Shown here one piece after another: positions 1 through 6,149 of a stretch of DNA of 64,000 nt. How positions within the stretch are numbered: the first letter of the stretch is position 1; each line of letters begins with the position of its first letter. A program made the position numbers and the translations under genes. The notes under the pieces were generated by a model. That model was not told where the DNA came from. It worked only from the letters and a program-made list of their open reading frames with translations, and made no database searches. Origin of the DNA: Deltaproteobacteria bacterium (GTDB lineage Bacteria > JAGRBM01 > JAHCIT01); NCBI GenBank assembly GCA_026129095.1, contig JAHCIT010000004.1, forward strand, positions 186,001 to 250,000. The letters are read 5' to 3'.

Positions 1-1
1 C

Positions 2-226
2 AGGGAGATCATCCGGGTGGTCGAAAACGGCGAAGAGAAGGAACTCTGGACCGGCGGCTATATCTTCGAGAACGAATGGCAGAGTTACCGGACCCGTAAG
101 GACCGGTCTCTGGAACTATCCAGTGGAACGCATGAATATTCCGGCAAGGGCAAATACAAGATCGCAGTAAAGGTGATCGATATCTTCGGCAACGACACAA
201 CCAAGGTGCTGGAGGTGAAAGTCTGA
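2..226 (+). CDS. Site-specific DNA methyltransferase, C-terminal fragment (partial)
   Basis: Only the last 74 codons are in the window; the reading frame is already open at base 2 and ends at TGA 224-226. The visible tail contains TGGYIFENEWQSYR and ends in KVIDIFGNDTTKVLEVKV, which I recognise from the C-termini of adenine-type DNA methyltransferases that precede Type III-like restriction helicases. The stop codon shares one base with the ATG of the restriction gene (TGATG), so the two are translationally coupled. By family knowledge it would methylate host sites and protect them from the neighbouring nuclease. The catalytic motifs lie upstream of the window, so the call rests on the tail and the context. 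The internal GTG at 17 is not a real start. Confidence 0.6.
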   Translation, partial: REIIRVVENGEEKELWTGGYIFENEWQSYRTRKDRSLELSSGTHEYSGKGKYKIAVKVIDIFGNDTTKVLEVKV

Positions 227-2901
227 TGGGCTTCCACCCGCAGTTTCCCACTGACCCGTATCAGATTATTCACCCTGACGTTCGCTGGTATCCGGGCGAG
301 GAGTTGCTGGGACGAATCGGTCTCGCAAATCTCCTGCCGCCGCTGGTACACCGCATACGGGAGGGCGTATGGAAGTGGAGGGATTCCGGATATGCAGGCG
401 CCAGTGCGACGACCAAGGCACTGCTCCGGCACTGGTTCGAGACGGAACATCTCCTGCCGCAAACCGACGAAACCGTCGGAAAGTTCCGCTATTACTTTTC
501 CCAGCGTGAAGCGGTCGAATCGGCCATCTGGCTCTATGAAATAGAAGAAGCCCGCGACCCCTACGGGCTCATCAAATATGACACCGCCGGGCAGGTCACT
601 AAAAGCATGTTCCGGGAGGACTGGACCCGGTACGTGATGAAACTGGCGACCGGCGCCGGAAAGACCAAGGTGATGAGCCTGCTCATCGCGTGGTCGTACT
701 TCCACAAGATCTATGAGGAAGATTCCGAACTCAGCAAGAACTTTTTGCTGATCGCGCCGAATATCATTGTGCTTGACCGGTTGGCGACCGACTTTGACGG
801 CCTGAAGATATTTTTTGCCGATCCGGTGCTTCCGGACAACGGGTACGAGGGCCGGAACTGGCGTGACGATTTTCAGATCACGCTCCACAAACAGGATCAT
901 GTCAGCAACGTCTCCCCAACCGGCAATATCTTCCTGACCAACATTCACCGGGTCTACGAGAAGGAAGAGGCCCCGAAGACGTTTGAGGAAGCCAAAGACA
1001 AGCTCGATTTCTTCGCCGGTCCCCGCCCCACCGGGAAAACCACGGATTCAAAGGTGGACCTCGGCGATATCATCCGGAACGTCTCGGAACTGGTCGTCAT
1101 CAACGACGAGGCGCACCACGTCCATGAGGAAGACCTGGCTTGGTTCAAGAGCATCGGGGACATTTCAAATCGCCTGAAACTGAAGGGCGGCAAGCTCTCG
1201 GCGCAGTTCGACCTCACGGCGACCCCAAAACACACCAACGGCGCGATTTTCGTTCAGACGGTCAGCGACTATCCCCTTGTCGAAGCCGTCAGGCAGGGGG
1301 TCGTGAAGACGCCGGTGCTCCCCGATCCGGCCTCACGGGCAAAACTTCAGGAGCGGAAAAGTGCGAAGTTCTCGGAGCGGTACCGGGATTATCTCCAGCT
1401 CGGCTATCTGGAATGGGAAAAGGTTTATGACGAGCTGGAACCGGCCGGAAAGAAGTCGATCCTGTTCGTAATGACCGACGACACGAAGAACTGCGATGAA
1501 GTGGCGGATTACCTCGTCAAGACTTTCCCGAAGCTGGAGGATGGTGTTCTGGTCATTCACACCAAGAACAATGGTGAGATCTCGGAGTCCTCAACCGGCA
1601 AGAACAAGGACGAACTGGACAGGCTCCGTAAGCTGAGCCGTGAGATTGATAGCTGGGATAATCCGTACAAAGCGATCGTATCCGTGATGGTGCTGCGCGA
1701 AGGCTGGGACGTGCAGAACGTCGTTTCGATTGTCGGCCTTCGACCGTTCAAAGCGGCGAGCAAGATTCTTCCCGAGCAGACCATTGGGCGCGGCCTCAGG
1801 CGGATGTTCCGGGGTCAGGACATCCAGGAGAAGGTCAGTGTGATCGGGACCGATGCCTTCATCGATTTTGTGGAATCCATCAAGGATGAAGGCGTTGAAT
1901 TGGAATACGCGGCGATGAGTGACCGGACCAAGCCTCAATCGCCGACCGTGATCGAGGTGGACTCGGAGAACCGGAAGAAGGATATCGAAGCCCTTGATAT
2001 AGAAATCCCGGTCTTGGCACCGCGAATCTACAGGGAATACAAGAACCTGGCCGAGATCAATGTTTCAGAGCTGCCTGCTCCGAAGCTGAAGCTGATTCCG
2101 TTCACGCCGGAGCAGCAACGGGAAATCATCTTTCTGGAGATCGACACTGGAGCCGAGAGCCACAAGACCCTGATGGACGGGGATTTTGTCCCCAACCATC
2201 AGAATATGATTACATTCTTCGCCCGAAGCCTGATGCGTGAACTGCACCTGGTTGGTGGATTCGACGGACTGTTCGGGATGATGAAGGATTATATCCAAAA
2301 CCGGCTGTTCGAAATACCGGTCGATCTGGATGACCTCAATGTTCTCCGGAATATGTCCGAAATCGAACCGGTCAGGACGATTCAGGAAACCTTCCGGAAG
2401 GCGATCAACGATCTGACGATTCAGGACACGGGCACAACGAAGATCCAGGAATATATCAAGGTCAGCAAGACGCGACCTTACCTGTCCGACAAGAAGGAGT
2501 ATTTCAGGCCGGACAAGTCGATCTTCAACAAGGTGGTGGGCGACAGCCAGCTTGAACTCGACTTTGCGGTATTTCTCGACAAGTGCCCGGACATCGTTTC
2601 GTACTTCAAGAACTCCAACGCGACCCACTTCAAAATCGAATACAACAAGGCCGGCGGCGGCATTGCCGACTATTATCCGGATTTCGTCGTGAACCAGGAC
2701 GGCAATAACTTCTGGATTATTGAGACCAAAGGCCGGGAAGATCTGGACGATCCTCAGAAATGGGAACGCCTCAAGCAATGGTGCGAAGACGCAACTTCAC
2801 TGGAGCCGAAGAAACGCTACCGGGCACTGTTCGTCCGGCAGGACGAGTGGGAGAAATACCATCCGGCGACGTTTAACGAACTGGTGAAGGCGGTTGGTTA
2901 A
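226..2901 (+). CDS. Type III-like restriction endonuclease subunit (DEAD/DEAH helicase plus PD-(D/E)XK nuclease)
   Basis: An 891-residue restriction subunit. Visible motifs in order: Walker A ATGAGKT at residues 141-147, DEAHH Walker B/motif II at 294-298, a helicase C-terminal domain with LREGWDVQNV and motif VI QTIGRGLRR near 518-526, then a nuclease end with YYPDF (Asp819) and ETKG (Glu833, Lys835), the spacing of a PD-(D/E)XK site. This matches the Res subunits of Type III-like restriction systems, which translocate on and cut DNA lacking the partner's methylation. It is coupled by a one-base overlap to the methyltransferase end upstream. Base composition is visibly more AT-rich than the genes after position 3755, in keeping with horizontal acquisition. 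Its stop (2899-2901) lies one base before the left copy of the 74-bp repeat. All key motifs look intact, so the enzyme is probably active. Confidence 0.88.
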   Translation: MGFHPQFPTDPYQIIHPDVRWYPGEELLGRIGLANLLPPLVHRIREGVWKWRDSGYAGASATTKALLRHWFETEHLLPQTDETVGKFRYYFSQREAVESAIWLYEIEEARDPYGLIKYDTAGQVTKSMFREDWTRYVMKLATGAGKTKVMSLLIAWSYFHKIYEEDSELSKNFLLIAPNIIVLDRLATDFDGLKIFFADPVLPDNGYEGRNWRDDFQITLHKQDHVSNVSPTGNIFLTNIHRVYEKEEAPKTFEEAKDKLDFFAGPRPTGKTTDSKVDLGDIIRNVSELVVINDEAHHVHEEDLAWFKSIGDISNRLKLKGGKLSAQFDLTATPKHTNGAIFVQTVSDYPLVEAVRQGVVKTPVLPDPASRAKLQERKSAKFSERYRDYLQLGYLEWEKVYDELEPAGKKSILFVMTDDTKNCDEVADYLVKTFPKLEDGVLVIHTKNNGEISESSTGKNKDELDRLRKLSREIDSWDNPYKAIVSVMVLREGWDVQNVVSIVGLRPFKAASKILPEQTIGRGLRRMFRGQDIQEKVSVIGTDAFIDFVESIKDEGVELEYAAMSDRTKPQSPTVIEVDSENRKKDIEALDIEIPVLAPRIYREYKNLAEINVSELPAPKLKLIPFTPEQQREIIFLEIDTGAESHKTLMDGDFVPNHQNMITFFARSLMRELHLVGGFDGLFGMMKDYIQNRLFEIPVDLDDLNVLRNMSEIEPVRTIQETFRKAINDLTIQDTGTTKIQEYIKVSKTRPYLSDKKEYFRPDKSIFNKVVGDSQLELDFAVFLDKCPDIVSYFKNSNATHFKIEYNKAGGGIADYYPDFVVNQDGNNFWIIETKGREDLDDPQKWERLKQWCEDATSLEPKKRYRALFVRQDEWEKYHPATFNELVKAVG

Positions 2902-2902
2902 C

Positions 2903-2976
2903 CCCCTCAGTGCAGCAGTTCGACGAGGCCGGGGGAGCGGAACTCCTGGAAATACCCGACGGCGGCGGAGACGGTC
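2903..2976. repeat. 74-bp direct repeat, left copy (candidate attachment site)
   Basis: This stretch is the same as 3755-3828 at 72 of 74 positions. Read on the minus strand it encodes the last 22 codons plus stop of the JAMM gene (YFQEFRS...GLVELLH, stop at 2907-2909) but is not attached to the rest of that gene. The two differences both change the protein (Glu to Gly, Leu to Pro), as expected for a copy not under selection or one brought in by an incoming element. The restriction gene ends one base before it, and the antitoxin stop codon (2975-2977) uses its last two bases. Confidence 0.85.
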
Positions 2977-3277
2977 ACGCCGCCAGGCGGATGCTTTTCG
3001 CGCCGAAGTTGGCGCGGATCTCCAGTTCGCCGCCGAGGGCCTCCACGCACTTGCGGAGCGTTGACACCAGATAGTCCGTCCGGTGCTCCAGCCGCGAGAT
3101 TTCCGACTGCGACATGGCGGTCGCCTTTGCCATCTCTTCCTGCGTTTTGCCCAGCAGTTCGCGGAGCGCCCGGATGTTGATCGCCAGCACTTCCTCGGCG
3201 GCGGCCTTCTCGATGCGTGCTATCGCCTCAGGCGAAAGCTGGCTGTCACGCAGTTCCTTCCACTTGTGGATCGCCAT
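2975..3277 (-). CDS. higA: HigA-type antitoxin, XRE/Cro helix-turn-helix protein
   Basis: A 100-residue protein with a central lambda-type helix-turn-helix: the segment LLGKTQEEMAKATAMSQSEI (about residues 42-61) followed by SRLEHRTD is the usual XRE two-helix signature. It is the downstream gene of a toxin-first pair; the toxin stop at 3281-3283 lies three bases before its ATG (3277), so the two are surely co-transcribed. By family knowledge HigA-type antitoxins bind both the toxin and the operator of their own promoter. Its stop codon falls exactly on the boundary of the 74-bp repeat, so the cassette ends where the gene ends. Confidence is high for the fold and good for the HigA role. Confidence 0.85.
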   Translation of the reverse strand: MAIHKWKELRDSQLSPEAIARIEKAAAEEVLAINIRALRELLGKTQEEMAKATAMSQSEISRLEHRTDYLVSTLRKCVEALGGELEIRANFGAKSIRLAA

Positions 3278-3280
3278 GAG

Positions 3281-3664
3281 TCACCCTTTGCCTTTCTTCT
3301 GCGAGGCCGAAGCCCTTTCCATCTCTTCACGTTCAGCGAGGTACTGCTTCCAGATTTTCTCCGCCACCGGTATCCAGGTCCGGTAGAACCGGCCGTCGTC
3401 CTGTCCTTCCTTGTCGCCCCCGATAATCAGGACGGCATCCCGCGTCCTGTCGAACGCATAGAAAACCCGGATCGGCCTGCCCTTCGACTGGACCCGCAAC
3501 TCCCTCAGGGCGATGCTGGCCCCCCTGATCTCGCTGCTATGAGGATAACCCAGTGCAACACCGCATTGCTCCAGCAGTTCAACGGAGTAGGCAACCGATT
3601 CCTTGTCCGTGTCGTCCAGCGCCCTGTACCAGTCGCCGAACTCATCGGTATGCACCACTTCCAC
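3281..3664 (-). CDS. higB: HigB-type toxin (RelE/ParE superfamily, phage Gp49-like)
   Basis: A 127-residue protein whose N-terminus (VVHTDEFGDWYRALD) and core (LRELRVQSKGRPIRVFYAFD, then VLIIGGDK) fit the HigB/Gp49-like branch of RelE toxins, which cut mRNA on the ribosome. Start GTG at 3662-3664 is chosen because family members begin just before the T-D-E-F segment. The toxin-first order and the three-base gap to the XRE gene are typical of higBA. A strong sigma70-type promoter ends only a few bases before this start (see 3671-3699). The C-terminus ends in a lysine-rich tail. The whole pair is enclosed by the 74-bp direct repeats. Confidence 0.83.
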   Translation of the reverse strand: MEVVHTDEFGDWYRALDDTDKESVAYSVELLEQCGVALGYPHSSEIRGASIALRELRVQSKGRPIRVFYAFDRTRDAVLIIGGDKEGQDDGRFYRTWIPVAEKIWKQYLAEREEMERASASQKKGKG

Positions 3665-3670
3665 CCTGCA

Positions 3671-3699
3671 ATTATGAGGTTAAACACATAATGATGCAA
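3671..3699 (-). promoter_or_regulatory. higBA promoter with overlapping inverted-repeat operator
   Basis: On the minus strand TTGCAT (3694-3699) and CATAAT (3671-3676) are separated by exactly 17 bases, a good sigma70-type promoter. The −10 hexamer is also one arm of an inverted repeat (ATTATG 3671-3676, CATAAT 3687-3692, 10-base spacer), a natural operator for the HigA repressor. The expected transcription start falls at about 3664-3665, on or next to the GTG start, which would make the mRNA nearly leaderless. Confidence 0.6.
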
Positions 3700-3754
3700 G
3701 TGAAAAAATAGCCGCCCAGGCCAACCGGTAAGCCCAATATATTCAGAGGCTAAT

Positions 3755-3828
3755 CCCCTCAGTGCAGCAGTTCGACGAGGCCGAGGGAGCGGAACTCCTG
3801 GAAATACTCGACGGCGGCGGAGACGGTC
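3755..3828. repeat. 74-bp direct repeat, right copy (3' end of the JAMM gene)
   Basis: This copy is the genuine 3' end of the metalloprotease gene: it holds its last 22 codons, the stop (3759-3761) and four bases beyond. The partner is 2903-2976, giving an enclosed cassette of 778 bp that contains only higBA and its promoter. A repeat covering the 3' end of a gene and leaving it intact is how many site-specific integrases leave their target, but no recombinase gene is present in the window. Confidence 0.85.
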
Positions 3829-4580
3829 TGCGGGTCGCGCTGCTGGGCGGCGCGGCCGCTGCGGCCGACGGTGATCCGGCGGGTCTCGCCGTAGACGCGG
3901 ATGAACTCGCCGAGCGATGACGCCCGCGCCGTCTGGAGGTGGCGGAAGAACTCGTACTGCGGCGAGGCGGGCTGGTAGGGGAGCTTGCGGCTCCGCGAGA
4001 CGCGGATCTTCAGCGACTCCTCGGGGTTCACGCCGGGGCGCGCGAAGGCGTCCACGACGGTCTTCTCCCGCTGGTAGCTGACGGCGAAGGGGCAGAGCAG
4101 CGCCACCTGGCGCACGCTCCCCTCGGTGATGCCGCGGTAGTAGGCGCTCATCTTGAGGCGGTAGCCGCTCACGGTGCCGGAGAGGTTCCCCTTGCGGTCG
4201 TATTTCCAGTGGGAACGGCGGCCGGTCTCGTGCAGGCTGATGACGACGGAGACGAACCGCTTGCCCATCGTGGCGACGTCGGTGTCGGAGAGGATGGGCT
4301 CCCAGGTCTGCCCGGCGTAGTCGGGGTGCGAGTGGAAGTCGCCCACCTTCCGCCAGCGGTGGAACTCGTCCATGAGCTGCCCCACCCGGCCCACGCGCTG
4401 CGTGCTGACGGACACCTCCATGAACTTGCGCTCGGCCGACTGGAGCGGCACGGCGAGGTCCACGTGGCAGGCGTCGTCGGTCATGTGCCCCAGCAGGTAG
4501 CCGAAGCACTCGCGCTTGTAGACCTCGACGGCCGCCACGGTGAGCGCGACAAACGCCTGATCCGAAAGATAGACTCGCAT
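3759..4580 (-). CDS. JAMM/MPN+ family zinc metalloprotease
   Basis: A 273-residue protein with an N-terminal JAB1/MPN domain. The zinc-site residues are visible: Glu24 in ECFGYLLG, His83 and His85 in FHSHPDY, Ser98 and Asp101 in LSDTD, although the gap between the second His and the Ser is 12 residues rather than the usual seven. Such proteins cleave isopeptide or C-terminal bonds of ubiquitin-like proteins, or release amino acids from sulfur carriers. No ubiquitin-like, E1-like or cysteine/sulfur gene is nearby, so the substrate is unknown. The last 130 residues are an extension of unknown function. Start ATG 4578-4580 is preceded by GGAG at good spacing; the frame stays open further upstream without support. 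The gene end is the target of the 74-bp duplication. Confidence 0.78.
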   Translation of the reverse strand: MRVYLSDQAFVALTVAAVEVYKRECFGYLLGHMTDDACHVDLAVPLQSAERKFMEVSVSTQRVGRVGQLMDEFHRWRKVGDFHSHPDYAGQTWEPILSDTDVATMGKRFVSVVISLHETGRRSHWKYDRKGNLSGTVSGYRLKMSAYYRGITEGSVRQVALLCPFAVSYQREKTVVDAFARPGVNPEESLKIRVSRSRKLPYQPASPQYEFFRHLQTARASSLGEFIRVYGETRRITVGRSGRAAQQRDPQTVSAAVEYFQEFRSLGLVELLH

Positions 4581-4816
4581 GGCCTCATCTCCGCTCCGCC
4601 GGTTCCTTCCTCGTGTGCCTGTGAAGGACGGCGTATCTGCTTTGCGTGTAACGTCCGGGGCCTGTCCGCTGCGGCGCATCCAGGGGGCTGGATTCAGCGT
4701 CAGGCCATGCCACGGCTCGCTGGGGGAAAGTGTGGAGCCGGGCCGGATGGCGTGGCAAGGGAGGGGGCCATCGGGGAGCGCGGTAGTGTCTGAAATACCC
4801 AGTTATCCCAACAAGT

Positions 4817-4822
4817 TATAAT
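4817..4822 (+). promoter_or_regulatory. Perfect −10 hexamer upstream of the superoxide reductase gene
   Basis: TATAAT lies in a short AT-rich island within the 400-bp gap 4581-4980, on the coding strand of the next gene and about 160 bp before it. No convincing −35 hexamer is seen 16-18 bases upstream, so an activator or alternative sigma factor may be involved. I saw no other gene or RNA in this gap. Confidence 0.4.
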
Positions 4823-4980
4823 ATTTTCTGAGTCTCCAGGTCCCGCCTGTCCCGTTAATTTGATGCCCTGCGCTATTGCCGGGTGGCATTATGCCGATTT
4901 CATTGGGAACCTGGCCCAAGGCGGGCTAAAACTGATCCCCGTCAACCCGACACTCAACGAAAAGGGAGAGTCCCCAACCC

Positions 4981-5571
4981 ATGATGGAACGCCGCTCATT
5001 CCTCCGCACCACCGCCACCGGACTTGTTGTCGCCCCCGCTGCCCTCGCCGCCGGATGCGCCTCCACCACGGCCCATGCCGCTTACAAGGGCAAGCCGTTC
5101 AAGGGCTCTCTGAAGGGGACCGAGTGGGAGGGCCTCGAAACGACGAGCCCCGACATCCAGCACCCGTATTTCACGGACAAGACCTGGGAGGCGACCATTC
5201 CCGACTACCTCGAGTACAACCGCATCCGCGAGGACACCCTCGGCCGCCGCAGCGACGAGATGATCATCAAGCACGAGCCGCACCTGAAAGTTGCCGGGAA
5301 CCGGTCGGACTCGATGGTGGACTTCATCAACACGCTCAAGCATCCGCACGTCCACAACCACTGGTGGTCGTGGGTCGAGCTGTGGGACGGGAAAACCCAG
5401 CCCACGGTCATCAGCATCCTCGCGCCCAAGGAGGGGGAAACCCTCTACGGTCCCGAGGGCATCCAGTTCTTCGCCTGGCTCTACACGCCCAGGCCGTTCG
5501 GAAACGACGTGGTCCGCGTGCGGGCCTACTGCGTGACGCACGGCCTGTTCACCAAATACGAGAAGATCTAG
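4981..5571 (+). CDS. Tat-exported lipoprotein of the superoxide reductase (desulfoferrodoxin) family
   Basis: A 196-residue protein. The N-terminus has a twin-arginine motif (RRSFL, residues 4-8), a hydrophobic stretch and a lipobox LAAGC with Cys26, predicting Tat export of a folded, cofactor-bearing protein and lipid anchoring. The mature part keeps the superoxide reductase iron site: Lys97-His98 in KHEPHL, His121 and His127 (spacing as in the family), Cys184 and His187 in CVTHG. Enzymes of this family reduce superoxide to peroxide without making oxygen. The N-terminal desulforedoxin domain of two-iron desulfoferrodoxins is absent. Start ATG 4981 follows a GGGAGAG at some distance; ATG 4984 is an alternative. 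The electron donor is not obvious from the neighbours. Confidence 0.8.
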   Translation: MMERRSFLRTTATGLVVAPAALAAGCASTTAHAAYKGKPFKGSLKGTEWEGLETTSPDIQHPYFTDKTWEATIPDYLEYNRIREDTLGRRSDEMIIKHEPHLKVAGNRSDSMVDFINTLKHPHVHNHWWSWVELWDGKTQPTVISILAPKEGETLYGPEGIQFFAWLYTPRPFGNDVVRVRAYCVTHGLFTKYEKI

Positions 5572-5574
5572 GCA

Positions 5575-6096
5575 TTGCGCGTGACCAGCGAAGGCCCACA
5601 ACCCGCCGCCGCCCCGCGGCGGCCCCGGAAGAAATCCCTCGACCAGCGGATCGAGGGCGATCTGGAGCGCGGCGACCTCGCCTCGGCCCGCCGCCGGATC
5701 GAGAGCCGCCTCCAGATCGAAACCGACCCCCTGCGGGCCGGCCGGCTCCGCACCCACCTGATCCAGGTGCTGGTCCAGATGGGCGACCCGGAGCGGGCCG
5801 GCATGTACGCGCTGCTCGTCGAGGACGACTCGGCCGAGCTGAACAGCCTGCGGACGCTGTTCATCCGGCGGTGCGGGGGCTCCAGCCAGACGGTGAAGGA
5901 CCGCTCGGCCGCCTACCGCCGTGCCGTCGGCCCCAGGGCGCAGGACCGTCTCGACCAGCTCTTCATGGACCTCACGCCGTTCAAGGCCCACCCGGAGAAG
6001 TGGCGCAAGATCAACCTCAACGAATCCCTGGGGACGTTCATCTTCCTTGGGATCATGCTCGTCTTCATCGTCATGGGCGTCCGGTCGTGCTCCTGA
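5575..6096 (+). CDS. Small protein of unknown function with a C-terminal membrane anchor
   Basis: A 173-residue protein beginning at TTG 5575, three bases after the previous stop, so it is likely co-transcribed with the superoxide reductase gene. An arginine-rich start is followed by a helical, TPR-like region (GDLASARRRIESRL, then QMGDPERAGMYALLVEDD) and a single hydrophobic segment near the end (FIFLGIMLVFIVMGV). The helical motif resembles the uncharacterised DUF6584 proteins, but I am not certain. The C-terminal anchor implies a tail-anchored protein with the repeats in the cytoplasm. No enzymatic motif is visible. Non-ATG start and weak ribosome site lower confidence in the exact N-terminus. 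Confidence 0.6.
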   Translation: MRVTSEGPQPAAAPRRPRKKSLDQRIEGDLERGDLASARRRIESRLQIETDPLRAGRLRTHLIQVLVQMGDPERAGMYALLVEDDSAELNSLRTLFIRRCGGSSQTVKDRSAAYRRAVGPRAQDRLDQLFMDLTPFKAHPEKWRKINLNESLGTFIFLGIMLVFIVMGVRSCS

Positions 6097-6149
6097 AGGG
6101 GCTCCCTCCCGCCGCCCGCCCGGCCGTGATATCCTCACCCTGACCGGCC

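Noticed and set aside
4860-6143. Plus-strand frame of 427 codons through the superoxide reductase region
   Set aside because: Arg/Pro/His-rich product in another frame; the superoxide reductase and small-protein frames explain the same DNA.
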